DNA of 13,160 bases, from assembly GCA_903925515.1 (NCBI GenBank), contig CAIYFP010000219.1, positions 1 to 13,160 on the forward strand. Direction: 5' to 3'. Made by a program: the position numbers and the translations under genes. Below the pieces are notes generated by a model. It was not told the origin of the DNA. It worked only from the letters and a program-made list of their open reading frames with translations, and did no database searches. The number at the start of each line of letters is the position of its first letter. Within the stretch, counting starts at the first letter, position 1. The stretch is from an uncultured Verrucomicrobiota bacterium. Its GTDB lineage: Bacteria; Verrucomicrobiota; Verrucomicrobiia; Limisphaerales; UBA9464. Of this stretch, positions 7,493 to 13,160 are shown in pieces.

Positions 7493-8383
7493 TCAGGGTT
7501 GGATGTTCACAAGGCCGGGCCTGCCCGAATAAAGTCGCGCCCAAAGGACGTCCGTCGTGTTGATCAGCTTGTCCCGGTTCAAGTCAAAGCGCGACGTGAT
7601 CGGAACTGTTCCAAGTTTCAGCGCAACCCGGAGCCCAAGGACGTCCGCGGCCGTCACCCGGTAGTCCGAGGCGGAGTTGCCCGTGTCTGCCAATGCGTTG
7701 CCAAAATAGAAGACGTCGTCCAATGCAAGGCCGGTCTGGGGCGTCGCCTTCATCCTGACCTCCACCCAGCAATTCCTGAAGGTGGCGTTGGGCCAGGTCA
7801 ACGTCACGCGATCGCTCCCGTCCGCACCCGCACCACGACGCAGCGAAACGGCCGGCGCCACTCCGCTCGTCCAACTCGAAATGTCGCTGGAGTTGCCGCG
7901 CCGGATCTCGAAGTCCGCCTCCGTCACGCTGTCTGGCAATGCCTCCACGTCCACCATGATGCCCGTGATCCCCTGCACGTAGCTGGAAACATTCGCCAAG
8001 GCAGACGCCCCGGAAACCAATGCGGTCTTGTCCGAGGCAATCGCAAGGTCGTCGAAGGAGTCCGCTACCGAGGAATCGGCCTGCGACGAGGACTTGTCGA
8101 AGCCCGACCCGTTGTAGAACAAACGACGTCCGCCCGAGGCAATCCGCGTGCTGAAACCCGCAAGGCCCGGCTGCGACATCTGACCAGCAGTCACCGCAAA
8201 CGTGCCGCCCGACGCCCCGCCGCCATCCGGCTGGCCCACCACGTCCCAAACGGCAAAGGAACCGCCGGAAGAAGACCCGCCGCCCGACGACGCCACATCC
8301 CAGCTCACCGAATAGTCACGCCCCATGGCAACCAACCCGCCCCACATGCACCCCAAAACAACAAAACTGATTCGTGATTTCAT
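7493..8383 (-). CDS. Secreted protein with dockerin-like C-terminus, PVC-type
   Basis: A 296-residue exported protein. Residues 1-21 form a signal peptide (M-K-S-R-I-S-F-V-V-L, cleavage near A-M-G). Residues 34-68 are Gly/Ser-rich with V-G-Q-P-D-G-G and repeated S-G-G-x-F-A-V, a pattern I know from N-termini of secreted Verrucomicrobia and Planctomycetes proteins. The middle (about 86-232) contains L-F-Y-N-G-S-G-F-D, G-I-M-V-D-V, D-R-V-T-L-T-W-P and D-V-F-Y-F-G-N-A. The end holds a dockerin-like calcium loop D-L-N-R-D-K-L-I-N-T-T-D at 267-278, preceded by a degenerate half-repeat (S-D-Y-R-V-T-A-A-D, 239-247). Such tails may help retain or attach proteins outside the cell; the exact role is unknown. 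The start at ATG 8383 overlaps the MORN gene stop as ATGA and has GGGGAG 6 bases upstream. The open frame extends to 8668, but the real start is here. Confidence 0.85.
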   Translation of the reverse strand: MKSRISFVVLGCMWGGLVAMGRDYSVSWDVASSGGGSSSGGSFAVWDVVGQPDGGGASGGTFAVTAGQMSQPGLAGFSTRIASGGRRLFYNGSGFDKSSSQADSSVADSFDDLAIASDKTALVSGASALANVSSYVQGITGIMVDVEALPDSVTEADFEIRRGNSSDISSWTSGVAPAVSLRRGAGADGSDRVTLTWPNATFRNCWVEVRMKATPQTGLALDDVFYFGNALADTGNSASDYRVTAADVLGLRVALKLGTVPITSRFDLNRDKLINTTDVLWARLYSGRPGLVNIQP

Positions 8384-9054
8384 GGCTCGCTCCCCGGAAT
8401 ACCGCCCGCTCCCGGCCTTGTTGTCAAGGGCGCGGACGGCTTCGTCGCCTTGAAGAACTTCTGCGTCACCACCTGCCCGCCCTTCATCAACGCCTCCGCC
8501 TTCGGGCTGCCATCGGTCTCGAATGACTTGGCCAAGCCATCGGGCTGCCCCTCCTTCATCGGAATCTCCTCCGCCAACCCTCCCTCGGGATGCCACCTCC
8601 GAAACACCCCCTCGATCACCCCCTTCACGATGTTGGCCTCCGACTGCCTCTCCCCGTTCTCGTGCCATTTGGTCCTCGTCCCATGCGACACCCCGTCGTC
8701 AAAGTGCTCCAGCACCTGGATCTGCCCGCTCGGATACCATCCGCGAGACTCCCCGTTCAGTCGCCCGCCACGGACGTCCGACCTCGAACGTACCACGCCA
8801 TCCGGGTAACGCTCCACGACCACCCCCTCGAACGGCGTCGCGGAATTCGTCGGGTACAGGCGCCCGTCCCGAAGCACCAACGCATCCCTCGCAACCTCCG
8901 GCAGTTCCGTCGGCTTCCCCTTGCCAGCCCGCCACCACCACGCCAACCCCGCCACGAGAAGCAACGCGACGACGATCAACGCCCCCTTGCGACCGCCGCC
9001 GGCTCCCCGTTGGGCCAACACGGCACCGCCCCTTTGTTCCGCACTCGAAGACAC
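8380..9054 (-). CDS. Single-pass membrane protein with MORN-type repeats
   Basis: A 224-residue protein. Residues 1-23 are Gly/Arg-rich, followed by one hydrophobic helix at about 24-41 (A-L-I-V-V-A-L-L-L-V-A-G-L-A-W-W-W), so the rest is probably outside the cytoplasmic membrane. From about 60 to 200 there are successive MORN-2-like units: F-E-G-V-V-V-E-R-Y-P-D-G, N-G-E-S-R-G-W-Y-P-S-G-Q-I, H-G-T-R-T-K-W-H-E-N-G, E-G-V-F-R-R-W-H-P-E-G-G and P-D-G-L-A-K-S-F-E-T-D-G. Databases often label such proteins YwqK-family antitoxins, but nothing here supports a toxin-antitoxin role. The start codon is GTG at 9054, inside a 7-2-7 palindrome; no Shine-Dalgarno is visible and a possible promoter lies so close that the transcript may be leaderless. 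The last bases overlap the dockerin-like gene (ATGA), so the two are translated as a pair. Confidence 0.85.
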   Translation of the reverse strand: MSSSAEQRGGAVLAQRGAGGGRKGALIVVALLLVAGLAWWWRAGKGKPTELPEVARDALVLRDGRLYPTNSATPFEGVVVERYPDGVVRSRSDVRGGRLNGESRGWYPSGQIQVLEHFDDGVSHGTRTKWHENGERQSEANIVKGVIEGVFRRWHPEGGLAEEIPMKEGQPDGLAKSFETDGSPKAEALMKGGQVVTQKFFKATKPSAPLTTRPGAGGIPGSEP

Positions 9055-9061
9055 GTCTTCG
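9046..9061. repeat. Perfect 7-2-7 palindrome across the MORN gene start codon
   Basis: CGAAGAC at 9046-9052 and GTCTTCG at 9055-9061 are exact inverse complements around two bases. The GTG start (9054-9052) lies in the centre. The two-base spacer is too small for an RNA hairpin loop, so a protein-binding site is the more natural reading, or chance. The CGAAGACACG part recurs at 10447-10456. Confidence 0.4.
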
Positions 9062-9062
9062 T

Positions 9063-9089
9063 ACTATCCAATCCCGGCCTGGCTGTCAC
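9063..9089 (-). promoter_or_regulatory. Weak candidate promoter for the MORN/dockerin-like pair
   Basis: On the minus strand GTGACA (9089-9084) resembles a -35 box (5 of 6 to TTGACA), and GATAGT (9068-9063) resembles a -10 box (4 of 6 to TATAAT). The spacing is 15 bases, shorter than ideal. The -10 ends 8 bases before the GTG at 9054, which would give a leaderless or nearly leaderless mRNA. The case rests on motif match only. Confidence 0.2.
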
Positions 9090-9214
9090 CCGCCAGAATC
9101 AGGAACCTGCTGCCAATCCATCGCGCCCAACGTGCCTCAACCGGCACCCTCCAACCCTGCTCCGGTCCCGTCCGCAACCCCCATGGCCATGCTGCTCCAT
9201 GTCGCCCATGCGCA

Positions 9215-10153
9215 TCATCGGCGCGCCGGCCACGGCTCCTTCCTCCCGTTCGTCGTCAGCACCTGGAAATGGTGGATCCCTCCGGGGCGCGCCTCCTCGT
9301 GCGTCCAAACCACCCGCTTCCGACGGTCCACCTCGAGGAGCTTGACTCGTTGTTCCCCCGCACCGTAGCTCGTCACCACCACGTTCCCGTTGGCCAACAC
9401 CTGCGCCCCGCACGGGTCCTTCAACCATGGCGCCGGCAAGTCCGAGTTCTGCAGCAGCCATGTCTCCTTACCCCCACGGTCCACCTCCACCACGCGATTC
9501 CCATGCGTCAGCGTCACCAAGGTCCGGCCAGAACCCGTGCGGATCGCCGTGAACGGCCAGCATTCAGGCGGGTTCTCCGGCGTACGGTACTCCCACAGCA
9601 CCTTCCCGTCCGCCCCGTATTCACGCACCACCTTGTCCAGCAACTGCGGGACGATGAACCGGCCGTTCGCGAGCGAGCGCGTCATGCGACTCTCCATGTG
9701 CGCGTTTGTGGTCTGGCATGACAAGGCCCGCTCCCCCACCACCACGCCCCGGCCATCCAGCAACACGATCCGCGGACGCAGCCCCGCCTCCACCGCCATC
9801 ACTCGGTCCGCACCCAACCTCTGGCACGTGTTCACCTCCTCCTGCGTCCCCTCCCAGTGAAACACCACCTCGCCCGCGCGCGTCACCTCCCGCACCGCGC
9901 CGCCCCGGTGCGCCCCGCTTCGGCTCAACGTCAGCAGGATGTTGCCGTTCGGCAGAACCCACCCGTCCCGCGTGCCCTCCGGATACGTCCACTCCACCTT
10001 CCCGTCCTCCCCCACGATCCGCGTCTCCCCACCGAACGCGATGAACGAGTGCCTCACGACCCCGTCGGACGCCCGGGTTATCCCTGCGGACGCCCAAAGC
10101 AAAACCAACCCAAGCACGACACGGACCGGCATGGAACGAAATGAATCCTTCAT
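9215..10153 (-). CDS. Secreted beta-propeller (PQQ/NHL-like repeat) protein of unknown function
   Basis: A 312-residue protein with an N-terminal signal peptide (hydrophobic V-V-L-G-L-V-L-L-W, cleavage near residue 24 or 28), so it is exported. The mature part shows repeated blade-like units: G-K-V-E-W-T-Y-P (51-58), L-P-N-G-N-I-L-L-T (67-75), G-E-V-V-F-H-W-E-G (94-102), D-G-K-V-L-W-E-Y-R-T (182-191), G-K-E-T-W-L-L (228-234), L-A-N-G-N-V-V-V-T (253-261) and K-R-V-V-W-T-H (279-285). The alternation of 'G-K-x-x-W' and 'L-x-N-G-N' strands is typical of PQQ/NHL-like propellers, which usually bind ligands or proteins. I see no catalytic signature. The start ATG at 10153 precedes the signal peptide; ATG at 10132 would also leave one, and neither has a clear Shine-Dalgarno. 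The frame is open further upstream to 10447, but that part is not protein-like. It appears to be transcribed alone, after a 470-base gap. Confidence 0.8.
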   Translation of the reverse strand: MKDSFRSMPVRVVLGLVLLWASAGITRASDGVVRHSFIAFGGETRIVGEDGKVEWTYPEGTRDGWVLPNGNILLTLSRSGAHRGGAVREVTRAGEVVFHWEGTQEEVNTCQRLGADRVMAVEAGLRPRIVLLDGRGVVVGERALSCQTTNAHMESRMTRSLANGRFIVPQLLDKVVREYGADGKVLWEYRTPENPPECWPFTAIRTGSGRTLVTLTHGNRVVEVDRGGKETWLLQNSDLPAPWLKDPCGAQVLANGNVVVTSYGAGEQRVKLLEVDRRKRVVWTHEEARPGGIHHFQVLTTNGRKEPWPARR

Positions 10154-10282
10154 GACTGTGGAATACCCGGCGAGGGTCGCCACGAAGCCCGCGCCTTGTC
10201 CATCCCGGGCTCCGCCCCTGGTCCGCGCGTAAACAGTTTTTGAGTGCCCATTTCCCGCCTCACGCGCTGGACCCAGCAGGAT

Positions 10283-10461
10283 CTCTTCGCGTCTTCGTCC
10301 GATCAAAAAACTGCGTCTCGTTCGGCGATCCCGCGGGTGAGGAAGCCGGAAAGGCCTCGCACGAAGATCAGGGCCAAGGCAGGCCTCGGTTGATGAGGCC
10401 AGTGAAACACGCCCGGGCGGCCAAGCGGCGGTTTCATGGGCAGACACGAAGACACGAAGAG
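10283..10461. repeat. Imperfect inverted repeat with CGAAGACA-type arms
   Basis: CTCTTCGCGTCTTCGT at 10283-10298 is the inverse complement of ACGAAGACACGAAGAG at 10446-10461 with 15 of 16 positions matching. Each arm is itself a near-tandem repeat of an ACGAAG unit. The enclosed 147 bases have no coding signal. Similar ACACGAAGACACGAAG strings are, as I recall, scattered between genes in Verrucomicrobia and related genomes, so a degraded dispersed element is likely. Confidence 0.45.
10382..10400. repeat. Short hairpin, 6-base stem
   Basis: GGCCTC (10382-10387) pairs with GAGGCC (10395-10400) around a seven-base loop. No T-run follows on either strand, so it is not a standard terminator. It lies inside the larger inverted repeat. 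Confidence 0.3.
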
Positions 10462-10623
10462 GGCAGGCGCGTGGGTGCCCAAGACGGCGTTCATCCCACC
10501 CGCTACGATGGCCCGTTGGCGCGCAGCCTGCCGCAACCCATCCGGTTGTGGATCGAGGAATTCACTCCTCCTTGCGCGGGGATTTGGGCCGTCCCACCCA
10601 ACGCCCATCCGCCCCCCACGGAT

Positions 10624-12879
10624 TCATCTCGCCCCTTCGGGGTGCACCCGCACGCCGCCCGTCGCCGCCACAGCAAGGCCGTCGCGCCCAAGGAAACGCA
10701 ACCCATGCACCGCCCCAAGCCCGGGCCGCAGCGTCCCCATCCACTCCCCCGACCCGGCGTCCCAAAACAACACCCGCCCGTCCGATGTCCCCGCCGCAAC
10801 GCGCGTCCCCGCGCCATCCATCGCCAGCGCCAAGACCGCCGCTCCCATCGGCCCCATGCGCCCCAGCTCCTGCCCGGTGCCCACGTCCAACACCACGACC
10901 CGCCCGTCCAACGTCCCGGCCAGCACCCGCTTCCCGTCGGGAGCAAACGCCAACTCCTCGGCCTGAGGAACCCGGGCCATCGCCGCGTTCGTCACGCCCA
11001 AACCCATCCCCCAGATCCAGACCGTGCCGTCGCTCGCCGCCGCCGCGACGTTCTGCCCCGTCGGCGACACCTCCGCGCGCCGAGCCGGGACCCCCGCCCT
11101 CCTCCACACCGGTTCCATCGAAGGCACCGCGTGCACCCGCACCCCGTTGGCAACATCCGCGACCACAACCCGCCTGCCATCCGCCGAGAACCCAAGGTCC
11201 AGCGCGCCCGAGTACCGCGGCACCGCCTGCCACCCGGGTTCCTCCACGGAAACCGTGGCCGACTCCACGCCCAGCGCCCTCAGCCCAAGCCTTCCTCCCA
11301 CCCAGGCTCGCGCCACCCACGCCCCCGCGCCGTCCACGTCCATCCACGCGGCCGACCTCATCGCGTCGGCCTCGGACGGGATCTCGTGCACCAGCCTCGC
11401 CCCGACGACATCCCAGATCTGGACGCCCGACGCGGACGCGACCCACGCATGCAGGCCGCCGCCCAGCAACCCGGACGCCACCACGCCCGACGCGGCGTTC
11501 GTGAACGCCAACGTGTAGGCCCCGGGATTCCCGGCTGCCCCCGCGCCCGCCACGCGAACCTCCCCGCCAAAACCGGTCGCAAGGCCCGCCGAAACACCCC
11601 CGGCCACCGCAACGCAGGCCCGGTGCAGGAAGCCCCACTCCCAGCCCCGCCCGTCCGCCTCGCCTTCCCGGGGCACCTCGCGCTGCAAGGCCTCCATGGC
11701 CGCCTCCACGGCGCCGTGGTTGAATGCCTCGAACGCCATTCGCATGTGCGCCACTCGCCGCTCCCCACGCACCTTCCCCACCTCGATCGCAGAACGCGCG
11801 CGCTCGGACTCCAGCGCGGCCACCGCCGCCCGCGCCTCCGCTTGCGTCGCCGCCAACGTGCCCGTCACGGACCGCACCATCCACGCGCCCGCCACCACGA
11901 CCCACGCCAGCCCCACACCCCACGCCACCCGACGACGCACGGGGCCGCTCCATCTCGGCCGCATCCCCTCCGCCCGAGCCAGCACCCCTTCCCCCGCAAG
12001 GAACCGGTCCACGTCCTCCAGCACCTCCCGCACCGACGCGTACCGGCGCGACGGACGCTTCTCAAGGCACCGCAGGCAGATCGCCTCAAGGTCTTCCGGA
12101 ATCCCCGGCCGCAACAACCGCGGGGACGGCGGCTCCTCCGCCAACACCGCCCGCAGCGTCCCCGAGATCGTGTCGCCCCGGAACGGCGGACGGTCCGTCA
12201 GCAGGAAGTAAAGCAATCCCCCCAACGCAAACACGTCCGTCACCGCCCGTGGCTCGCCGTACTGCTCCGAGGCCTGCTCCGGCGCCGCGTACTGGGGCGT
12301 CCCGATGCCCGCCACGCCTCGCACGCCCCAACCCACGCCCGAGCCCGAACCCGCTCGCCGCGCCAGCCCGAAGTCCGTGAGCCGCACCCGGCCCCGCGAG
12401 TCCACCAGCACGTTCGCCGGCTTCAGGTCGTGATGGAACAAGCCATGCTCGTGCGCATGCGCCACCGCCTCCACGATCCCCCGGAACAAGCGCGCCGCCT
12501 CCATCGGCGGCACCACCCGTGTCGGCAACCACCGCCCAAGGTCCGGCCCGTCCACCCATTCCATCGCAAGGAACACGCGCCCCTCCGCGCTCCCGAACTC
12601 ATGGATGCGCACGATCCCCGGATGGTCGAGGCTCGCGGCCGCCGCCGCCTCGTGCTCCAAGGCCCGGGCCGCGTCGTCGCCGGGATACGCCGCCCTCGCG
12701 TGGATCATCTTCAACGCGCAACGACGCCCCAAGGCGCGGTGCCTCGCCCGATAGATGATCCCGAACCCGCCTCGCCCCACCTCCTCCTCAAGCTCGTACG
12801 CGCCAAAGAAACAGGGCGGCACCGGCTCGCGCCGCGCCGCGCCACTCCCCGTTGATTCCTCGTCGCTCAACGTTGGCAC
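10624..12879 (-). CDS. Membrane Ser/Thr protein kinase (Hanks type) with WD40-like C-terminal domain
   Basis: A 751-residue protein. The kinase domain occupies about residues 28-295: G-R-G-G-F-G (35-40), A-L-K-M with Lys57, probable alpha-C Glu77, catalytic loop H-H-D-L-K-P-A-N (149-156), D-F-G (169-171), G-T-P-Q-Y-A-A-P-E (193-201) and D-V-F-A-L-G-G-L-L. The usual HRD is HHD, so this is a non-RD kinase with Asp151 and Lys153 kept. One hydrophobic helix (about 318-335) and a short Ala/Glu-rich, possibly coiled stretch follow. G-W-E-W-G-F-L-H-R (412-420) then introduces WD40-like repeats to the end (for example L-A-F-A-P-D-G-K-R-V-L-A-G-T and S-D-G-T-V-W-I-W-G). The kinase should be cytoplasmic and the propeller periplasmic. 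The symbol is left blank because targets are unknown. The start chosen is GTG at 12879 with a purine-rich leader; GTG at 12906 is the alternative. The gene is divergent from the conserved fragment at 12951. Confidence 0.92.
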   Translation of the reverse strand: MPTLSDEESTGSGAARREPVPPCFFGAYELEEEVGRGGFGIIYRARHRALGRRCALKMIHARAAYPGDDAARALEHEAAAAASLDHPGIVRIHEFGSAEGRVFLAMEWVDGPDLGRWLPTRVVPPMEAARLFRGIVEAVAHAHEHGLFHHDLKPANVLVDSRGRVRLTDFGLARRAGSGSGVGWGVRGVAGIGTPQYAAPEQASEQYGEPRAVTDVFALGGLLYFLLTDRPPFRGDTISGTLRAVLAEEPPSPRLLRPGIPEDLEAICLRCLEKRPSRRYASVREVLEDVDRFLAGEGVLARAEGMRPRWSGPVRRRVAWGVGLAWVVVAGAWMVRSVTGTLAATQAEARAAVAALESERARSAIEVGKVRGERRVAHMRMAFEAFNHGAVEAAMEALQREVPREGEADGRGWEWGFLHRACVAVAGGVSAGLATGFGGEVRVAGAGAAGNPGAYTLAFTNAASGVVASGLLGGGLHAWVASASGVQIWDVVGARLVHEIPSEADAMRSAAWMDVDGAGAWVARAWVGGRLGLRALGVESATVSVEEPGWQAVPRYSGALDLGFSADGRRVVVADVANGVRVHAVPSMEPVWRRAGVPARRAEVSPTGQNVAAAASDGTVWIWGMGLGVTNAAMARVPQAEELAFAPDGKRVLAGTLDGRVVVLDVGTGQELGRMGPMGAAVLALAMDGAGTRVAAGTSDGRVLFWDAGSGEWMGTLRPGLGAVHGLRFLGRDGLAVAATGGVRVHPEGAR

Positions 12880-12950
12880 CCTAGCCCGTTGCCGCCCGCG
12901 TTGCACCCGCCGACTTGGCCGCGCGCGCGATTTGTGCTTGGTTCAACGCG

Positions 12951-13157
12951 ATGAACGAGCCGACGGACACGCACCAAAAGGCCCTGCAAATCAACCTCGA
13001 CGCCAGCAAGTACGGCGTCTTCGCCGAGATCGGCGCCGGACAGGAGGTTGCCCGCTGGTTCTTCCGCGCCGGCGGCGCGAGCGGCACCATCGCCAGGAGC
13101 ACGACGGTCCGCCACACGCGTCTCTCGAGCATGTTGTCCTCCAGCGGGGGGAACTGA
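12951..13157 (+). pseudogene. Truncated 5' end of a conserved gene (FAEIGAGQEVARWFF family)
   Basis: The only plus-strand gene signal. The first 48 residues from ATG 12951 (M-N-E-P-T-D-T-H-Q-K-A-L, N-L-D-A-S-K-Y-G-V-F-A-E-I-G-A-G-Q-E-V-A-R-W-F-F, G-G-A-S-G-T-I-A) are, from memory, the highly conserved N-terminus of a protein of several hundred residues found in Verrucomicrobia and Bacteroidetes. Some databases call it, probably wrongly, a TonB-dependent receptor or a nucleotidyltransferase; I do not assign a function. After about 13094 the expected continuation (K-T-x-S-A-Y-D-M) is absent in all three forward frames. The frame reads 21 unrelated residues and stops at 13155-13157. It is therefore a broken gene, a rearrangement boundary or an assembly join. 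There is no clear Shine-Dalgarno. The 71-base gap to the divergent kinase gene is its probable promoter region, but no clear boxes are seen. Confidence 0.6.
13095..13142 (-). other. Possible 5' end of a minus-strand gene (Shine-Dalgarno plus about 12 codons)
   Basis: On the minus strand GGAGG (13142-13138) lies 5 bases before ATG 13132-13130, which opens M-L-E-R-R-V-W-R-T-V-V-L-L. This is basic then hydrophobic, like the start of a signal peptide. The reading frame soon runs into the antisense of the conserved plus-strand gene, so at most about a dozen codons could be genuine. It may be the start of another gene joined to the broken plus-strand one near 13094, or a coincidence. Confidence 0.25.
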
Positions 13158-13160
13158 CGA

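Larger units (their letters stand above)
10154..10623. other. 470-base gene-free region
   Basis: This lies between the kinase stop and the propeller start. It holds an imperfect inverted repeat (10283-10298 against 10446-10461), a small hairpin (10382-10400) and short A-runs at 10305-10310. A 101-codon open frame on the minus strand (10303-10608) has no domain-like character. I see no clear promoter, terminator or RNA gene. It could contain the propeller gene's promoter and a degenerate dispersed repeat. Confidence 0.6.

Noticed and set aside
8384..8668. N-terminal extension of the dockerin-like protein
   Set aside because: The added residues are Gly/Arg-rich and overlap the MORN gene. The signal peptide begins at ATG 8383 with a good leader and an ATGA overlap.
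8380..9054. Toxin-antitoxin role for the MORN protein
   Set aside because: The YwqK-antitoxin label is common for such repeats, but no toxin gene lies alongside and the protein is membrane-anchored.
10303..10608. 101-codon minus-strand frame in the gene-free region
   Set aside because: No domain, no leader, and its sequence includes the repeat arm; I treat it as non-coding.
10240..12855. 871-codon open frame on the plus strand opposite the kinase
   Set aside because: Same reason: the minus strand carries all kinase motifs, and the plus frame is Arg/Pro/His-rich without recognisable features.
12881..13132. 83-codon minus-strand frame from the start with a strong Shine-Dalgarno
   Set aside because: Most of it is antisense to the highly conserved plus-strand N-terminus, so only the first dozen codons could be real.

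Overview
The window is about two-thirds G+C and almost every gene lies on the minus strand. I read it as chromosomal DNA of a bacterium from the PVC group, most likely Verrucomicrobiota. The reasons are a Hanks-type kinase fused through one membrane helix to a WD40-like region with a GWEWGFLHR motif, a secreted protein with a dockerin-like D-x-N-x-D tail of the type common in Verrucomicrobia and Planctomycetes, a MORN-repeat membrane protein, and the 5' end of a conserved gene (FAEIGAGQEVARWFF) that I recall mainly from Verrucomicrobia and Bacteroidetes. The lineage is an inference from protein style; no rRNA or tRNA gene is present.

Layout, in the order of minus-strand transcription (right to left). 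Positions 12951-13157 (plus strand) hold the 5' end of a conserved gene that breaks off after about 48 codons. Positions 10624-12879 encode a membrane Ser/Thr kinase. Positions 10154-10623 are a 470-base gene-free stretch with a short inverted repeat and a small hairpin. Positions 9215-10153 encode a secreted beta-propeller-like protein. Positions 7493-9054 are a two-gene unit, a MORN-repeat membrane protein and a dockerin-like secreted protein, joined by an ATGA overlap.

From 7395 leftwards to base 1 runs one tight co-directional series: purS, purQ, a DUF885-type lipoprotein peptidase, an aquaporin/aquaglyceroporin, a DUF6428-ArsC fusion, a beta-lactamase-fold serine hydrolase, a sialate O-acetylesterase, and the start of a Tat-exported molybdopterin oxidoreductase. 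Most junctions overlap or are under 50 bases, so an operon is plausible.

The most interesting part is the arsenic module at 2986-4567. An aquaporin whose modelled selectivity filter is not of the water-specific type overlaps the gene for an arsenate reductase fused to DUF6428, a domain I know from arsenic operons. The expected logic is that the ArsC half reduces arsenate to arsenite and the channel lets arsenite leave down its gradient, as in the AqpS-ArsC system of Sinorhizobium meliloti. No ArsR regulator, ACR3 or ArsB pump is visible. The module sits behind purine-biosynthesis genes and may be expressed constitutively.

I found no tRNA, rRNA, CRISPR array, insertion sequence or convincing rho-independent terminator.
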